The position numbers were made by a program, and so were the translations under genes. A DNA stretch of 64,000 bases from the NCBI GenBank assembly GCA_950097015.1, contig CATNEN010000041.1, forward strand, positions 2,707,501 through 2,771,500, given 5' to 3'. This stretch comes from Macrostomum hystrix (Eukaryota > Platyhelminthes > Macrostomidae). The notes beneath the pieces were generated by a model. It was not told the DNA's origin. It did not search any database and saw only the letters and a list, made by a program, of their open reading frames with translations. Positions 22,377 through 35,600 of the stretch are shown piece after piece (positions within the stretch are counted from its first letter, which is position 1; each line of letters starts with the position of its first letter).

Positions 22377-25300
22377 AATACATTCAGCCAGCTGTTATTC
22401 TCAGAATACATTCAGCCAGCTGTTATACTCAGAATGCATTCAGCCAGCTGTTATACTCAGAATGCATTCAGCCAGCTGTTATACTCAGAATGCATTCAGG
22501 CAGCTGTTATACTCAGAATGCATTCAGCCAGCTGTTATACTCAGAATGCATTCAGGCAGCTGTTATCATCAGAATACATTCAGCCAGCTGTTATACTCAG
22601 AATGCATTCAGCCAGCTGTTATCCTCAGAATACATTCAGCCAGCTGTTATACTCAGAATGCATTCAGCCAGCTGTTATACTCAGAATGCATTCAGGCAGC
22701 TGTTATCATCAGAATACATTCAGCCAGCTGTTATACTCAGAATGCATTCAGCCAGCTGTTATCCTCAGAATGCATTCAGCCAGCTGTTATCATCAGAATG
22801 CATTCAGCCAGCTGTTATACTCAGAATGCATTCAGCCAGCTGTTATCATCAGAATACATTCAGCCAGCTGTTATACTCAGAATGCATTCAGCCAGCTGTT
22901 ATACTCAGAATACATTCAGCCAGCTGTTATCCTCAGAATGCATTCAGGCAGCTGTTATCATCAGAATACATTCAGCCAGCTGTTATCCTCAGAATGCATT
23001 CAGCCAGCTGTTATACTCAGAATGCATTCAGCCAGCTGTTATCACCAGAATGCATTCAGCCAGCTGTTATCACCAGAATGCATTCAGCCAGCTGTTATTC
23101 TCAGAATGCATTCAGCCAGCTGTTATTCTCAGAATACATTCAGCCAGCTGTTATACTCAGAATGCATTCAGCCAGCTGTTATCACCAGAATGCATTCAGC
23201 CAGCTGTTATTCTCAGAATACATTCAGCCAGCTGTTATTCTCAGAATGCATTCAGCCAGCTGATTATCATCAGAATACATTCAGCCAGCTGTTATACTCA
23301 GAATACATTCAGCCAGCTGTTATACTCAGAATGCATTCAGCCAGCTGTTATACTCAGAATGCATTCAGCCAGCTGTTTTCCTCAGAATACATTCAGCCAG
23401 CTGTTATTCTCAGAATACATTCAGCCAGCTGTTATACTCAGAATGCATTCAGCCAGCTGTTTTCCTCAGAATACATTCAGCCAGCTGTTATTCTCAGAAT
23501 ACATTCAGCCAGCTGTTATACTCAGAATGCATTCAGCCAGCTGTTATACTCAGAATGCATTCAGCCAGCTGTTATACTCAGAATGCATTCAGGCAGCTGT
23601 TATACTCAGAATGCATTCAGCCAGCTGTTATACTCAGAATGCATTCAGGCAGCTGTTATCATCAGAATACATTCAGCCAGCTGTTATACTCAGAATGCAT
23701 TCAGCCAGCTGTTATCCTCAGAATACATTCAGCCAGCTGTTATACTCAGAATGCATTCAGCCAGCTGTTATACTCAGAATGCATTCAGGCAGCTGTTATC
23801 ATCAGAATACATTCAGCCAGCTGTTATACTCAGAATGCATTCAGCCAGCTGTTATCCTCAGAATGCATTCAGCCAGCTGTTATCATCAGAATGCATTCAG
23901 CCAGCTGTTATACTCAGAATGCATTCAGCCAGCTGTTATCATCAGAATACATTCAGCCAGCTGTTATACTCAGAATGCATTCAGCCAGCTGTTATACTCA
24001 GAATACATTCAGCCAGCTGTTATCCTCAGAATGCATTCAGGCAGCTGTTATCATCAGAATACATTCAGCCAGCTGTTATCCTCAGAATGCATTCAGCCAG
24101 CTGTTATACTCAGAATGCATTCAGCCAGCTGTTATCACCAGAATGCATTCAGCCAGCTGTTATCACCAGAATGCATTCAGCCAGCTGTTATTCTCAGAAT
24201 GCATTCAGCCAGCTGTTATTCTCAGAATACATTCAGCCAGCTGTTATACTCAGAATGCATTCAGGCAGCTGTTATCACCAGAATGCATTCAGCCAGCTGT
24301 TATTCTCAGAATACATTCAGCCAGCTGTTATTCTCAGAATGCATTCAGCCAGCTGATTATCATCAGAATACATTCAGCCAGCTGTTATACTCAGAATACA
24401 TTCAGCCAGCTGTTATACTCAGAATGCATTCAGCCAGCTGTTATACTCAGAATGCATTCAGCCAGCTGTTATCCTCAGAATACATTCAGCCAGCTGTTAT
24501 TCTCAGAATGCATTCAGCCAGCTGATTATCATCAGAATACATTCAGCCAGCTGTTATCCTCAGAATACATTCAGCCAGCTGTTATACTCAGAATGCATTC
24601 AGCCAGCTGTTATACTCAGAATGCATTCAGCCAGCTGTTATCCTCAGAATACATTCAGCCAGCTGTTATACTCAGAATGCATTCAGCCAGCTGTTTTCCT
24701 CAGAATACATTCAGCCAGCTGTTATTCTCAGAATACATTCAGCCAGCTGTTATACTCAGAATGCATTCAGCCAGCTGTTATACTCAGAATGCATTCAGCC
24801 AGCTGTTATACTCAGAATGCATTCAGGCAGCTGTTATACTCAGAATGCATTCAGCCAGCTGTTATCCTCAGAATACTTTCAGCCAGCTGTTATCATCAGA
24901 ATACATTCAGCCAGCTGTTATTCTCAGAATACATTCAGCCAGCTGTTATACTCAGAATGCATTCAGCCAGCTGTTTTCCTCAGAATACATTCAGCCAGCT
25001 GTTATTCTCAGAATACATTCAGCCAGCTGTTATCCTCAGAATACATTCAGCCAGCTGTTATACTCAGAATGCATTCAGCCAGCTGTTATCCTCAGAATGC
25101 ATTCAGCCAGCTGTTATACTCAGAATGCATTCAGCCAGCTGTTATCACCAGAATGCATTCAGCCAGCTGTTATTCTCAGAATGCATTCAGCCAGCTGTTA
25201 TTCTCAGAATACATTCAGCCAGCTGTTATACTCAGAATGCATTCAGGCAGCTGTTATCACCAGAATGCATTCAGCCAGCTGTTATTCTCAGAATACATTC

Positions 25301-26640
25301 AGCCAGCTGTTATTCTCAGAATGCATTCAGCCAGCTGATTATCATCAGAATACATTCAGCCAGCTGTTATACTCAGAATACATTCAGCCAGCTGTTATAC
25401 TCAGAATGCATTCAGCCAGCTGTTATACTCAGAATGCATTCAGCCAGCTGTTATCCTCAGAATACATTCAGCCAGCTGTTATTCTCAGAATGCATTCAGC
25501 CAGCTGATTATCATCAGAATACATTCAGCCAGCTGTTATCCTCAGAATACATTCAGCCAGCTGTTATACTCAGAATGCATTCAGCCAGCTGTTATACTCA
25601 GAATGCATTCAGCCAGCTGTTTTCCTCAGAATACATTCAGCCAGCTGTTATACTCAGAATGCATTCAGCCAGCTGTTTTCCTCAGAATACATTCAGCCAG
25701 CTGTTATTCTCAGAATACATTCAGCCAGCTGTTATACTCAGAATGCATTCAGCCAGCTGTTATACTCAGAATGCATTCAGCCAGCTGTTATACTCAGAAT
25801 GCATTCAGGCAGCTGTTATACTCAGAATGCATTCAGCCAGCTGTTATCCTCAGAATACTTTCAGCCAGCTGTTATCATCAGAATACATTCAGCCAGCTGT
25901 TATTCTCAGAATACATTCAGCCAGCTGTTATACTCAGAATGCATTCAGCCAGCTGTTTTCCTCAGAATACATTCAGCCAGCTGTTATTCTCAGAATACAT
26001 TCAGCCAGCTGTTATACTCAGAATACATTCAGCCTGCTGTTATACTCAGAATGCATTCAGCCAGCTGTTATCCTCAGAATGCATTCAGCCAGCTGTTATA
26101 CTCAGAATGCATTCAGGCAGCTGTTATCACCAGAATGCATTCAGCCAGCTGTTATCACCAGAATGCATTCAGCCAGCTGTTATTCTCAGAATGCATTCAG
26201 CCAGCTGTTATTCTCAGAATACATTCAGCCAGCTGTTATACTCAGAATGCATTCAGGCAGCTGTTATCACCAGAATGCATTCAGCCAGCTGTTATTCTCA
26301 GAATACATTCAGCCAGCTGTTATTCTCAGAATGCATTCAGCCAGCTGATTATCATCAGAATACATTCAGCCAGCTGTTATACTCAGAATACATTCAGCCA
26401 GCTGTTATACTCAGAATGCATTCAGCCAGCTGTTATACTCAGAATGCATTCAGCCAGCTGTTATCCTCAGAATACATTCAGCCAGCTGTTATTCTCAGAA
26501 TGCATTCAGCCAGCTGATTATCATCAGAATACATTCAGCCAGCTGTTATCCTCAGAATACATTCAGCCAGCTGTTATACTCAGAATGCATTCAGCCAGCT
26601 GTTATACTCAGAATACATTCAGCCAGCTGTTATACTCAGA

Positions 26641-29600
26641 ATGCATTCAGCCAGCTGTTATCCTCAGAATGCATTCAGCCAGCTGTTATTCTCAGAATGC
26701 ATTCAGCCAGCTGTTATCCTCAGAATACATTCAGCCAGCTGTTATACTCAGAATGCATTCAGCCAGCTGTTTTCCTCAGAATACATTCAGCCAGCTGTTA
26801 TTCTCAGAATACATTCAGCCAGCTGTTATTCTCAGAATGCATTCAGCCAGCTGTTATACTCAGAATGCATTCAGGCAGCTGTTTTCCTCAGAATGCATTC
26901 AGCCAGCTGTTATCCTCAGAATACTTTCAGCCAGCTGTTATACTCAGAATACATTCAGCCAGCTGTTATACTCAGAATACATTCAGCCAGCTGTTATACT
27001 CAGAATGCATTCAGCCAGCTGTTATACTCAGAATGCATTCAGCCAGCTGTTATACTCAGAATGCATTCAGCCAGCTGTTATACTCAGAATACATTCAGCC
27101 AGCTGTTATACTCAGAATGCATTCAGCCAGCTGTTTTCCTCAGAATACATTCAGCCAGCTGTTATACTCAGAATGCATTCAGCCAGCTGTTATTCTCAGA
27201 ATACATTCAGCCAGCTGTTATACTCAGAATGCATTCAGCCAGCTGTTATCCTCAGAATACATTCAGCCAGCTGTTATCATCAGAATACATTCAGCCAGCT
27301 GTTATCCTCAGAATGCATTCAGCTAGCTGTAATACTCAGAATGCATTCAGCCAGCTGTTATCACCAGAATGCATTCAGCCAGCTGTTATACTCAGAATGC
27401 ATTCAGCCAGCTGTTATACTCAGAATGCATTCAGCCAGCTGTTATCCTCAGAATACATTCAGCCAGCTGTTATCCTCAGAATGCATTCAGCCAGCTGTTA
27501 TACTCAGAATGCATTCAGCCAGCTGTTATACTCAGAATGCATTCAGCCAGCTGTTATGCTCAGAATGCATTCAGCCAGCTGTTATACTCAGAATGCATTC
27601 AGCCAGCTGTTATCCTCAGAATACATTCAGCCAGCTGTTATACTCAGAATACATTCAGCCAGCTGTTATTCTCAGAATACATTCAGCCAGCTGTTATCCT
27701 CAGAATGCATTCAGCCAGCTGTTATACTCAGAATGCATTCAGCCAGCTGTTATCATCAGAATACATTCAGCCAGCTGTTATTCTCAGAATACATTCAGCC
27801 AGCTGTTATACTCAGAATGCATTCAGCCAGCTGTTTTCCTCAGAATACATTCAGCCAGCTGTTATTCTCAGAATACATTCAGCCAGCTGTTATACTCAGA
27901 ATGCATTCAGCCAGCTGTTATACTCAGAATGCATTCAGCCAGCTGTTATACTCAGAATGCATTCAGCCAGCTGTTATACTCAGAATGCATTCAGCCAGCT
28001 GTTATCCTCAGAATACATTCAGCCAGCTGTTATTCTCAGAATACATTCAGCCAGCTTTTATTCTCAGAATGCATTCAGCCAGCTGTTTTCCTCAGAATAC
28101 ATTCAGCCAGCTGTTATTCTCAGAATACATTCAGCCAGCTGTTATACTCAGAATGCATTCAGGCAGCTGTTTTCCTCAGAATGCATTCAGCCAGCTGTTA
28201 TCCTCAGAATACATTCAGCCAGCTGTTATACTCAGAATACATTCAGCCAGCTGTTATACTCAGAATGCATTCAGGCAGCTGTTATACTCAGAATGCATTC
28301 AGCCAGCTGTTATCCTCAGAATACATTCAGCCAGCTGTTATTCTCAGAATGCATTCAGCCAGCTGATTATCATCAGAATACATTCAGCCAGCTGTTATCC
28401 TCAGAATACATTCAGCCAGCTGTTATACTCAGAATGCATTCAGCCAGCTGTTATACTCAGAATGCATTCAGCCAGCTGTTATCCTCAGAATACATTCAGC
28501 CAGCTGTTATACTCAGAATGCATTCAGCCAGCTGTTTTCCTCAGAATACATTCAGCCAGCTGTTATTCTCAGAATACATTCAGCCAGCTGTTATACTCAG
28601 AATGCATTCAGCCAGCTGTTATACTCAGAATGCATTCAGGCAGCTGTTTTCCTCAGAATGCATTCAGCCAGCTGTTATCCTCAGAATACTTTCAGCCAGC
28701 TGTTATACTCAGAATACATTCAGCCAGCTGTTATACTCAGAATACATTCAGCCAGCTGTTATACTCAGAATGCATTCAGCCAGCTGTTATACTCAGAATG
28801 CATTCAGCCAGCTGTTATACTCAGAATGCATTCAGCCAGCTGTTATACTCAGAATACATTCAGCCAGCTGTTATACTCAGAATGCATTCAGCCAGCTGTT
28901 TTCCTCAGAATACATTCAGCCAGCTGTTATACTCAGAATGCATTCAGCCAGCTGTTATTCTCAGAATACATTCAGCCAGCTGTTATACTCAGAATGCATT
29001 CAGCCAGCTGTTATCCTCAGAATACATTCAGCCAGCTGTTATCATCAGAATACATTCAGCCAGCTGTTATCCTCAGAATGCATTCAGCTAGCTGTAATAC
29101 TCAGAATGCATTCAGCCAGCTGTTATCACCAGAATGCATTCAGCCAGCTGTTATACTCAGAATGCATTCAGCCAGCTGTTATACTCAGAATGCATTCAGC
29201 CAGCTGTTATACTCAGAATGCATTCAGCCAGCTGTTATCATCAGAATGCATTCAGCCAGCTGTTATCCTCAGAATACATTCAGCCAGCTGTTATCCTCAG
29301 AATACATTCAGCCAGCTGTTATTCTCAGAATGCATTCAGCCAGCTGTTATACTCAGAATGCATTCAGGCAGCTGTTATCACCAGAATGCATTCAGCCAGC
29401 TGTTATCACCAGAATGCATTCAGCCAGCTGTTATTCTCAGAATGCATTCAGCCAGCTGTTATTCTCAGAATACATTCAGCCAGCTGTTATTCTCAGAATA
29501 CATTCAGCCAGCTGTTATTCTCAGAATACATTCAGCCAGCTGTTATTCTCAGAATGCATTCAGCCAGCTGTTATACTCAGAATGCATTCAGCTAGCTGTT

Positions 29601-32600
29601 ATCCTCAGAATGCATTCAGCCAGCTGTTATCATCAGAATACATTCAGCCAGCTGTTATACTCAGAATGCATTCAGCCAGCTGTTATCCTCAGAATGCATT
29701 CAGCTAGCTGTTATACTCAGAATACATTCAGCCAGCTGTTATACTCAGAATGCATTCAGCCAGCTGTTATCCTCAGAATGCATTCAGCCAGCTGTTATAC
29801 TCAGAATGCATTCAGCCAGCTGTTATCACCAGAATGCATTCAGCCAGCTGTTATCACCAGAATGCATTCAGCCAGCTGTTATTCTCAGAATGCATTCAGC
29901 CAGCTGTTATTCTCAGAATACATTCAGCCAGCTGTTATACTCAGAATGCATTCAGGCAGCTGTTATCACCAGAATGCATTCAGCCAGCTGTTATTCTCAG
30001 AATACATTCAGCCAGCTGTTATTCTCAGAATGCATTCAGCCAGCTGATTATCATCAGAATACATTCAGCCAGCTGTTATACTCAGAATACATTCAGCCAG
30101 CTGTTATACTCAGAATGCATTCAGCCAGCTGTTATACTCAGAATGCATTCAGCCAGCTGTTATCCTCAGAATACATTCAGCCAGCTGTTATTCTCAGAAT
30201 GCATTCAGCCAGCTGATTATCATCAGAATACATTCAGCCAGCTGTTATCCTCAGAATACATTCAGCCAGCTGTTATACTCAGAATGCATTCAGCCAGCTG
30301 TTATACTCAGAATGCATTCAGCCAGCTGTTATCCTCAGAATACATTCAGCCAGCTGTTATACTCAGAATGCATTCAGCCAGCTGTTTTCCTCAGAAAACA
30401 TTCAGCCAGCTGTTATTCTCAGAATACATTCAGCCAGCTGTTATACTCAGAATGCATTCAGCCAGCTGTTATACTCAGAATGCATTCAGGCAGCTGTTTT
30501 CCTCAGAATGCATTCAGCCAGCTGTTATCCTCAGAATACTTTCAGCCAGCTGTTATACTCAGAATACATTCAGCCAGCTGTTATACTCAGAATACATTCA
30601 GCCAGCTGTTATACTCAGAATGCATTCAGCCAGCTGTTATACTCAGAATGCATTCAGCCAGCTGTTATACTCAGAATGCATTCAGCCAGCTGTTATACTC
30701 AGAATACATTCAGCCAGCTGTTATACTCAGAATGCATTCAGCCAGCTGTTTTCCTCAGAATACATTCAGCCAGCTGTTATACTCAGAATGCATTCAGCCA
30801 GCTGTTATTCTCAGAATACATTCAGCCAGCTGTTATACTCAGAATGCATTCAGCCAGCTGTTATCCTCAGAATACATTCAGCCAGCTGTTATCATCAGAA
30901 TACATTCAGCCAGCTGTTATCCTCAGAATGCATTCAGCTAGCTGTAATACTCAGAATGCATTCAGCCAGCTGTTATCACCAGAATGCATTCAGCCAGCTG
31001 TTATACTCAGAATGCATTCAGCCAGCTGTTATACTCAGAATGCATTCAGCCAGCTGTTATCCTCAGAATACATTCAGCCAGCTGTTATTCTCAGAATGCA
31101 TTCAGCCAGCTGATTATCATCAGAATACATTCAGCCAGCTGTTATCCTCAGAATACATTCAGCCAGCTGTTATACTCAGAATGCATTCAGCCAGCTGTTA
31201 TACTCAGAATGCATTCAGCCAGCTGTTATCCTCAGAATACATTCAGCCAGCTGTTATACTCAGAATGCATTCAGCCAGCTGTTTTCCTCAGAATACATTC
31301 AGCCAGCTGTTATTCTCAGAATACATTCAGCCAGCTGTTATACTCAGAATGCATTCAGGCAGCTGTTATCACCAGAATGCATTCAGGCAGCTGTTATCAC
31401 CAGAATGCATTCAGCCAGCTGTTATTCTCAGAATACAATCAGCCAGCTGTTATTCTCAGAATGCATTCAGCCAGCTGATTATCATCAGAATACATTCAGC
31501 CAGCTGTTATACTCAGAATACATTCAGCCAGCTGTTATACTCAGAATGCATTCAGCCAGCTGTTATACTCAGAATGCATTCAGCCAGCTGTTATCCTCAG
31601 AATACATTCAGCCAGCTGTTATTCTCAGAATGCATTCAGCCAGCTGATTATCATCAGAATACATTCAGCCAGCTGTTATCCTCAGAATACATTCAGCCAG
31701 CTGTTATACTCAGAATGCATTCAGCCAGCTGTTATACTCAGAATGCATTCAGCCAGCTGTTTTCCTCAGAATGCATTCAGCCAGCTGTTATACTCAGAAT
31801 GCATTCAGCCAGCTGTTTTCCTCAGAATACATTCAGCCAGCTGTTATTCTCAGAATACATTCAGCCAGCTGTTATACTCAGAATGCATTCAGCCAGCTGT
31901 TATACTCAGAATGCATTCAGCCAGCTGTTATACTCAGAATGCATTCAGGCAGCTGTTATACTCAGAATGCATTCAGCCAGCTGTTATCCTCAGAATACTT
32001 TCAGCCAGCTGTTATCATCAGAATACATTCAGCCAGCTGTTATTCTCAGAATACATTCAGCCAGCTGTTATACTCAGAATGCATTCAGCCAGCTGTTTTC
32101 CTCAGAATACATTCAGCCAGCTGTTATTCTCAGAATACATTCAGCCAGCTGTTATACTCAGAATACATTCAGCCAGCTGTTATACTCAGAATGCATTCAG
32201 CCAGCTGTTATCCTCAGAATGCATTCAGCCAGCTGTTATACTCAGAATGCATTTCAGCCAGCTGTTATCACCAGAATGCATTCAGCCAGCTGTTATCACC
32301 AGAATGCATTCAGCCAGCTGTTATTCTCAGAATGCATTCAGCCAGCTGTTATTCTCAGAATACATTCAGCCAGCTGTTATACTCAGAATGCATTCAGGCA
32401 GCTGTTATCACCAGAATGCATTCAGCCAGCTGTTATTCTCAGAATACATTCAGCCAGCTGTTATTCTCAGAATGCATTCAGCCAGCTGATTATCATCAGA
32501 ATACATTCAGCCAGCTGTTATTCTCAGAATACATTCAGCCAGCTGTTATACTCAGAATGCATTCAGCCAGCTGTTATACTCAGAATGCATTCAGCCAGCT

Positions 32601-35600
32601 GTTATCCTCAGAATACATTCAGCCAGCTGTTATTCTCAGAATGCATTCAGCCAGCTGATTATCATCAGAATACATTCAGCCAGCTGTTATCCTCAGAATA
32701 CATTCAGCCAGCTGTTATACTCAGAATGCATTCAGCCAGCTGTTATACTCAGAATACATTCAGCCAGCTGTTATACTCAGAATGCATTCAGCCAGCTGTT
32801 ATCCTCAGAATGCATTCAGCCAGCTGTTATACTCAGAATGCATTCAGCCAGCTGTTATCCTCAGAATACATTCAGCCAGCTGTTATACTCAGAATGCATT
32901 CAGCCAGCTGTTTTCCTCAGAATACATTCAGCCAGCTGTTATTCTCAGATTACATTCAGCCAGCTGTTATTCTCAGAATGCATTCAGCCAGCTGTTATAC
33001 TCAGAATGCATTCAGGCAGCTGTTTTCCTCAGAATGCATTCAGCCAGCTGTTATCCTCAGAATACTTTCAGCCAGCTGTTATACTCAGAATACATTCAGC
33101 CAGCTGTTATACTCAGAATACATTCAGCCAGCTGTTATACTCAGAATGCATTCAGCCAGCTGTTATACTCAGAATGCATTCAGCCAGCTGTTATACTCAG
33201 AATGCATTCAGCCAGCTGTTATACTCAGAATACATTCAGCCAGCTGTTATACTCAGAATGCATTCAGCCAGCTGTTTTCCTCAGAATACATTCAGCCAGC
33301 TGTTATACTCAGAATGCATTCAGCCAGCTGTTATTCTCAGAATACATTCAGCCAGCTGTTATACTCAGAATGCATTCAGCCAGCTGTTATCCTCAGAATA
33401 CATTCAGCCAGCTGTTATCATCAGAATACATTCAGCCAGCTGTTATCCTCAGAATGCATTCAGCTAGCTGTAATACTCAGAATGCATTCAGCCAGCTGTT
33501 ATCACCAGAATGCATTCAGCCAGCTGTTATACTCAGAATGCATTCAGCCAGCTGTTATACTCAGAATGCATTCAGCCAGCTGTTATCCTCAGAATACATT
33601 CAGCCAGCTGTTATCCTCAGAATGCATTCAGCCAGCTGTTATACTCAGAATGCATTCAGCCAGCTGTTATACTCAGAATGCATTCAGCCAGCTGTTATAC
33701 TCAGAATGCATTCAGCCAGCTGTTATACTCAGAATGCATTCAGCCAGCTGTTATCCTCAGAATACATTCAGCCAGCTGTTATACTCAGAATACATTCAGC
33801 CAGCTGTTATTCTCAGAATACATTCAGCCAGCTGTTATCCTCAGAATGCATTCAGCCAGCTGTTATACTCAGAATGCATTCAGCCAGCTGTTATCATCAG
33901 AATACATTCAGCCAGCTGTTATTCTCAGAATACATTCAGCCAGCTGTTATACTCAGAATGCATTCAGCCAGCTGTTTTCCTCAGAATACATTCAGCCAGC
34001 TGTTATTCTCAGAATACATTCAGCCAGCTGTTATACTCAGAATGCATTCAGCCAGCTGTTATCCTCAGAATACATTCAGCCAGCTGTTATACTCAGAATG
34101 CATTCACCCAGCTGTTATACTCAGAATGCATTCAGCCAGCTGTTATCATCAGAATACATTCAGCCAGCTGTTATTCTCAGAATACATTCAGCCAGCTGTT
34201 ATTCTCAGAATGCATTCAGCCAGCTGTTTTCCTCAGAATACATTCAGCCAGCTGTTATTCTCAGAATACATTCAGCCAGCTGTTATACTCAGAATGCATT
34301 CAGGCAGCTGTTTTCCTCAGAATGCATTCAGCCAGCTGTTATCCTCAGAATACATTCAGCCAGCTGTTATACTCAGAATACATTCAGCCAGCTGTTATAC
34401 TCAGAATGCATTCAGGCAGCTGTTATACTCAGAATGCATTCAGCCAGCTGTTATCCTCAGAATACATTCAGCCAGCTGTTATTCTCAGAATGCATTCAGC
34501 CAGCTGATTATCATCAGAATACATTCAGCCAGCTGTTATCCTCAGAATACATTCAGCCAGCTGTTATACTCAGAATGCATTCAGCCAGCTGTTATACTCA
34601 GAATGCATTCAGCCAGCTGTTATCCTCAGAATACATTCAGCCAGCTGTTATACTCAGAATGCATTCAGCCAGCTGTTTTCCTCAGAATACATTCAGCCAG
34701 CTGTTATTCTCAGAATACATTCAGCCAGCTGTTATACTCAGAATGCATTCAGCCAGCTGTTATACTCAGAATGCATTCAGGCAGCTGTTTTCCTCAGAAT
34801 GCATTCAGCCAGCTGTTATCCTCAGAATACTTTCAGCCAGCTGTTATACTCAGAATACATTCAGCCAGCTGTTATACTCAGAATACATTCAGCCAGCTGT
34901 TATACTCAGAATGCATTCAGCCAGCTGTTATACTCAGAATGCATTCAGCCAGCTGTTATACTCAGAATGCATTCAGTTAGCTGTTATACTCAGAATACAT
35001 TCAGCCAGCTGTTATACTCAGAATGCATTCAGCCAGCTGTTTTCCTCAGAATACATTCAGCCAGCTGTTATACTCAGAATGCATTCAGCCAGCTGTTATT
35101 CTCAGAATACATTCAGCCAGCTGTTATACTCAGAATGCATTCAGCCAGCTGTTATCCTCAGAATACATTCAGCCAGCTGTTATCATCAGAATACATTCAG
35201 CCAGCTGTTATCCTCAGAATGCATTCAGCTAGCTGTAATACTCAGAATGCATTCAGCCAGCTGTTATCACCAGAATGCATTCAGCCAGCTGTTATACTCA
35301 GAATGCATTCAGCCAGCTGTTATACTCAGAATGCATTCAGCCAGCTGTTATACTCAGAATGCATTCAGCCAGCTGTTATCATCAGAATGCATTCAGCCAG
35401 CTGTTATCCTCAGAATACATTCAGCCAGCTGTTATCCTCAGAATACATTCAGCCAGCTGTTATTCTCAGAATGCATTCAGCCAGCTGTTATACTCAGAAT
35501 GCATTCAGGCAGCTGTTATCACCAGAATGCATTCAGCCAGCTGTTATCACCAGAATGCATTCAGCCAGCTGTTATTCTCAGAATACATTCAGCCAGCTGT

